Positions 60,867 through 64,000 of a stretch of 64,000 nucleotides of DNA are shown here, piece after piece. Every line of letters begins with the position of its first letter. Within the stretch, counting starts at the first letter, position 1. The notes under the pieces were generated by a model that saw only the letters and a program-made list of their open reading frames with translations, made no database searches and was not told the origin of the DNA. The position numbers were made by a program, and so were the translations under genes. The stretch is from NCBI GenBank assembly GCA_050288165.1, contig JBNKDG010000001.1:124001-188000 (forward strand). Reading direction: 5' to 3'. The DNA is from JAPHTQ01 sp050288165 (GTDB lineage Bacteria > Pseudomonadota > Gammaproteobacteria > Thiohalomonadales > Thiohalomonadaceae).

Positions 60867-61460
60867 CTAGTCTTTTCCAATCCTGCTCTCAGCCCCGGAC
60901 AGCAGGTTGCGGATATTGCTACGGTGACGCCAGATCAGGATCAGGCTCAACAGCGCCAGCATGATCATGTATTCGAGTTGTGGCGCCAGTAGCCAGCAAT
61001 AGAGCGGTGTTAGCACTGCGGCGATCAATGCGGCCAGGGAAGATATCTTGAACACCTTGGCGACGATCAGCCAGGTGAGTATCGCCGCCAGCGCCACCTG
61101 CCATGAGATACCGAGGATCACGCCGAAGGCGGTTGCTACCCCCTTGCCGCCCTGGAAGCCGAAAAAGATCGGGTAGAGGTGACCGAGGAAGGCGGCCATG
61201 GCGATCAGCGCCAGTCCCTGCGGTTCGATCTCCAGCAGGCGACCGATCAGTACCGGTATCAAGCCCTTGAGAAAATCGCCAAACAGGGTCACCGCCGCCG
61301 CCTTTTTGTTGCCGATACGCAGGACGTTGGTGGCACCGGGGTTTTTTGAGCCGGTGGAGCGAGGGTCGGGCAGGCCCATCAGTTTGCAGGTGATGATGGC
61401 GGCGGAGATGGAGCCCAACAGATAGGCAAGGACGATAAGCGCGATTTCTACTGGAGTCAT
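60867..61460 (-). CDS. plsY: Glycerol-3-phosphate acyltransferase PlsY
   Basis: A 197-residue membrane acyltransferase with about five helices. The active-site loops STGSKNPGATNVLR and GFQGGKGVATAFG are clear. It transfers acyl from acyl-phosphate to glycerol-3-phosphate, the first step of phospholipid synthesis. Confidence 0.96.
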   Translation of the reverse strand: MTPVEIALIVLAYLLGSISAAIITCKLMGLPDPRSTGSKNPGATNVLRIGNKKAAAVTLFGDFLKGLIPVLIGRLLEIEPQGLALIAMAAFLGHLYPIFFGFQGGKGVATAFGVILGISWQVALAAILTWLIVAKVFKISSLAALIAAVLTPLYCWLLAPQLEYMIMLALLSLILIWRHRSNIRNLLSGAESRIGKD

Positions 61461-61582
61461 GTCGATTCGTTGTTGTGGGTTATGTCGGCCGATTATACGG
61501 ATTTGCCATCGCTGCTTCGAGCGTGACGTAGCACGGATGCCTTCGGTATAGTGGGCACCTTTCCGGCCGGGACAGATAGCCG

Positions 61583-61939
61583 ATGGACATCATTTATATC
61601 AGTGACCTGCGAATCGATACCGTGATCGGTATCTATGACTGGGAACGGCGCATCAAACAGACCGTCAGCTTCGACCTGGAGATGGCGACCGATATCCGCA
61701 AAGCGGCGGCCAGCGACAGCATCGAGGATACTCTTGATTACAAGGCGGTCTCCAAGCGTCTGATCGAGTTCGTCGGCGAAAGCCAGTTTCAACTGGTGGA
61801 GACCATGGCCGAGCAGGTCGCGGCGATTATTATTAATGAGTTCAATGTGCCCTGGGTGCGACTGCGTCTGAACAAGAGCGGCGCACTGCGTCATGCGGCA
61901 GCGGTGGGCATTGTGATCGAGCGGGGAGTGCGTCCCTGA
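61583..61939 (+). CDS. folB: Dihydroneopterin aldolase FolB
   Basis: A 118-residue enzyme of folate synthesis: MDIIYISDLRIDTVIGIYDWE has the conserved N-terminus, and DYKAVSKRLIEF and MAEQVAAIIINEF complete the tunnelling fold. Its stop overlaps the folK start. Confidence 0.95.
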   Translation: MDIIYISDLRIDTVIGIYDWERRIKQTVSFDLEMATDIRKAAASDSIEDTLDYKAVSKRLIEFVGESQFQLVETMAEQVAAIIINEFNVPWVRLRLNKSGALRHAAAVGIVIERGVRP

Positions 61940-62436
61940 TGCCGCGGGTGTTTGTCGGGATCGGCAGCAACATCGAGCGGGAGCGACATATCCGCGATGG
62001 CGTGGCCGATCTGCGCCGACATTTCGGCGAATTGACTCTTTCCACCGTCTACGAGAGCGAAGCGGTCGGCTTCGACGGCAACAATTTCTACAATCTGGTG
62101 GCGGCCTTCGACAGCGACGAGAGTGTCGAGGCGATCAACGATGCCCTGCATGAGATCGAAGATGCCAATGGTCGAACCCGCGAAGGACCGCGCTTCTCGT
62201 CACGTACCCTTGATATCGATCTGCTGCTCTACGGCGATACGGTTTTGCAACAGGGCAAATTGGAGTTACCGCGGGACGAGATCACAAAGAATGCCTTTGT
62301 CCTGCGTCCCATGGCGGAGCTGGCGCCGGAGTTGCGGCACCCCCTGTTAAATAAGAGTTATGCTGAGTTGTGGGCAGCCTTCGATAAACAGAAACAGCCG
62401 CTATGGCCTGTCGCGGTTGAATTTCGGAATGAATAA
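61939..62436 (+). CDS. folK: HPPK pyrophosphokinase FolK
   Basis: A 165-residue kinase that adds pyrophosphate to 6-hydroxymethyl-dihydropterin. The signature GPRFSSRTLDIDLLLYG and the N-terminal VFVGIGSNIERERHI are present. Translationally coupled to folB by one base. Confidence 0.96.
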   Translation: MPRVFVGIGSNIERERHIRDGVADLRRHFGELTLSTVYESEAVGFDGNNFYNLVAAFDSDESVEAINDALHEIEDANGRTREGPRFSSRTLDIDLLLYGDTVLQQGKLELPRDEITKNAFVLRPMAELAPELRHPLLNKSYAELWAAFDKQKQPLWPVAVEFRNE

Positions 62437-62473
62437 AGGTTAGACATACCTTCGTATTGCAGGAGGAAGAGCC

Positions 62474-62575
62474 GTGGCAGATAGTAATTCTTCATCATTT
62501 ATCAAGAAGCTGATTATTACCAAGGTACTCCTGATCGCCGCAGTTGCCGTGGCCGTGGTTTTGCTGATGCCCTGA
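62474..62575 (+). CDS. Small membrane protein downstream of folK
   Basis: A 33-residue ORF with a GTG start and a strong AGGAGG seven bases before it. It reads MADSNSSSFIKKLIITKVLL followed by IAAVAVAVVLLMP: a polar tail, KK, then one hydrophobic helix. No family recognised. It ends one base before the convergent pteridine reductase gene. The ribosome site makes it likely to be expressed. Confidence 0.65.
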   Translation: MADSNSSSFIKKLIITKVLLIAAVAVAVVLLMP

Positions 62576-63328
62576 CTAGCTGTTCAGCGAACGACCACCG
62601 TCAACCTTAATGATATTGCCGGTGGTGTAGTCGGCGTCGCGGATCAGGAATAGCGCAGCGCGGGCGATGTCCTGGGGATTGCCCTGACGTTTTAGGAAGG
62701 TGCGTTCCAGAATCTTCGATTTGATCGCATCGTCCATATCGTTTTCCGGCCAGAGGATCGCTCCCGGTGCGATGCCGTTGACGCGGATTTCAGGGCCCAG
62801 TTCGGCGGCCAGCGACTTGGTCATCATCACCAGCCCCGCCTTGGCCATGGAGTAGACCGGGTGTTCCCGCAGTGGTTGGTCGGCGTGGATATCGACGATA
62901 TTAATGATGCAGCCACGCTCGGCTTTTAAGTAGGGCGCCGCTGCCTGGGAGAGGAAAAAAGGGGCTTTGAGATTGGTGCCCATCAGATCGTTCCACTGCT
63001 CCTCGCTGACATGACCAATGGGTGTGGGGTAAAAGGTCGAGGCGTTGTTGATCAGCACATCCAGGCGATTCCAGGCAGCGCGGGCCTGCGCCACGATTTG
63101 TGACAGCGTGGCGATGTCGAGCAGGTCGCCCTGTAGCAGGATCACCGACTCGGCACGCTTGCTGTTGAGTTCATCCGCGAGCTGCCTGGCGCCCTCACTG
63201 GAGTGGCGGTAGTGCAGCACGATATTGGCGCCGGCCTGATGCAACAGCCGTGCGGTAGCGGCACCAATGCGATGCGCTGCACCGGTAATGAGAACGACTT
63301 TGCCGTCAAGGGTATGGGTTTCTGTCAC
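62576..63328 (-). CDS. Pteridine reductase (short-chain dehydrogenase, FolM-like)
   Basis: A 250-residue SDR. The nucleotide motif is TGAAHRIGAA (the RIG form common in pteridine reductases); NNAST and the catalytic YSMAKAG follow. It probably reduces dihydropteridines, which fits the folB-folK neighbours. Start set to a GTG at 63328, with AGAGAG upstream; an ATG at 63364 is an alternative. Confidence 0.9.
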   Translation of the reverse strand: MTETHTLDGKVVLITGAAHRIGAATARLLHQAGANIVLHYRHSSEGARQLADELNSKRAESVILLQGDLLDIATLSQIVAQARAAWNRLDVLINNASTFYPTPIGHVSEEQWNDLMGTNLKAPFFLSQAAAPYLKAERGCIINIVDIHADQPLREHPVYSMAKAGLVMMTKSLAAELGPEIRVNGIAPGAILWPENDMDDAIKSKILERTFLKRQGNPQDIARAALFLIRDADYTTGNIIKVDGGRSLNS

Positions 63329-63383
63329 GATACACTCTCTGCGTAATATCTTTAATGAGTGCATTCTAACTTAAATTGGGCCT

Positions 63384-64000
63384 ATGGATTCCATGACACC
63401 ACATGATCTGCCAACACCACCCGCTGAAGCGCTGGAGCATAGCCAGCAGTTGCAGGCGTTGATCATCAATGAGATCGCCAGCAACGGTGGCCATATCGGT
63501 TTTGATCGCTTTATGGAGTTGGCGCTCTATGCACCGGGATTGGGTTACTACAGCGCGGGCAGTTACAAGTTCGGTGAGGCGGGGGACTTTATTACCGCGC
63601 CGGAATTGTCGTCGCTCTTTTCCCGTTGTTTGGCAAACCAGTGTGCCGAGGTGTTGGGAAAGATCGGCGGCGATATCCTGGAGTTCGGTGCCGGCAGCGG
63701 GGTGATGGCGGCGGATATTCTGGCCGAGCTGGAACGGCTCGATTGTCTGCCGGAGCACTATTTCATTCTCGAACTGAGTGCCGATCTGCGTCAGCGCCAG
63801 CAACAGACGATCAGCGACAAAGTACCGCAACTGGCCGGGCGGGTAAGTTGGCTCGATGCCCTGCCGCAGCCCGGATTTTGCGGCGTGGTTCTGGCCAACG
63901 AGGTGCTGGATGCGATGCCGGTGCACCGCTTTCGTATTCACGAAGATGAACCGCACGAATTGCATGTGGTATGGGACGGTAAGGAGTTCCTGCAGCAGGA
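63384..64000 (+). CDS. MidA-like SAM-dependent methyltransferase (partial)
   Basis: The first 205 codons of a COG1565/NDUFAF7-like methyltransferase; the gene runs off the window. GHIGFDRFMELALYAPGLGYY and GDFITAPELSSLF are typical, and EFGAGSGVMAADIL is the SAM loop. The mitochondrial relative methylates an Arg of complex I subunit NDUFS2. The bacterial target is unknown. ATG at 63393 is an alternative start. Confidence 0.9.
   Translation, partial: MDSMTPHDLPTPPAEALEHSQQLQALIINEIASNGGHIGFDRFMELALYAPGLGYYSAGSYKFGEAGDFITAPELSSLFSRCLANQCAEVLGKIGGDILEFGAGSGVMAADILAELERLDCLPEHYFILELSADLRQRQQQTISDKVPQLAGRVSWLDALPQPGFCGVVLANEVLDAMPVHRFRIHEDEPHELHVVWDGKEFLQQ

Overview
The window looks like chromosomal DNA of a gammaproteobacterium with a high-GC, densely coded genome. 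The macromolecular-synthesis operon (rpsU, yqeY, dnaG, rpoD), the histidine block joined to hinT and tatABC, and the tsaD-plsY-folB-folK neighbourhood all fit that group. Two oxygen reductases of high affinity, an FNR-type regulator, many c-type cytochromes and a Cyc2-like outer-membrane cytochrome-porin suggest a microaerobic or facultative lithotroph, perhaps related to sulfur or iron oxidisers. That lifestyle is inference; no marker in the window fixes the genus.

Layout. 1-9200 holds envelope and housekeeping genes: a histone-H1-like membrane protein, PilZ, GIY-YIG, an M48 protease, a Sel1 protein, typA, and a membrane diguanylate cyclase. 9396-13525 is accessory: a protein-phosphatase domain fused to a kinase-like domain, an AT-rich Sll1717-type P-loop ATPase, a 32-bp tandem repeat, and an MntA/HepT toxin-antitoxin operon with a third HTH gene. 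13620-21252 is an operon for a complex-I/hydrogenase-4-like membrane complex whose large subunit has lost the NiFe ligands; an XRE regulator comes first. 21571-27725 carries DsrE, pip, dtd, the Cyc2-like protein with a diheme cytochrome c, and hypotheticals. 27722-36174 is the complete cbb3 oxidase locus (ccoNOQP plus ccoGHIS), followed by fnr.

37658-43112 is hisBHAFIE-hinT-tatABC. 43113-47263 encodes an RND pump. 47372-51159 is the bd oxidase operon (cydP, cydA, cydB, cydX, ybgE, then a NifX-like gene). A near-consensus sigma-54 promoter lies upstream of it, and a divergent enhancer-binding protein lies next to that. 52889-55013 holds an EF-hand protein, a cytochrome c, a tRNA-Ile(CAU) gene interrupted by a 241-nt group I intron, and an HNH protein. 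55064-64000 has rpoD-dnaG-yqeY-rpsU, tsaD, plsY, folB-folK, a pteridine reductase and the start of a MidA-like methyltransferase.

The strongest items for follow-up are the intron-containing tRNA, the phosphatase-kinase fusion, the NiFe-less hydrogenase-like complex with its regulator and operator repeats, the Cyc2-like electron-transfer pair, and sigma-54 control of cytochrome bd.
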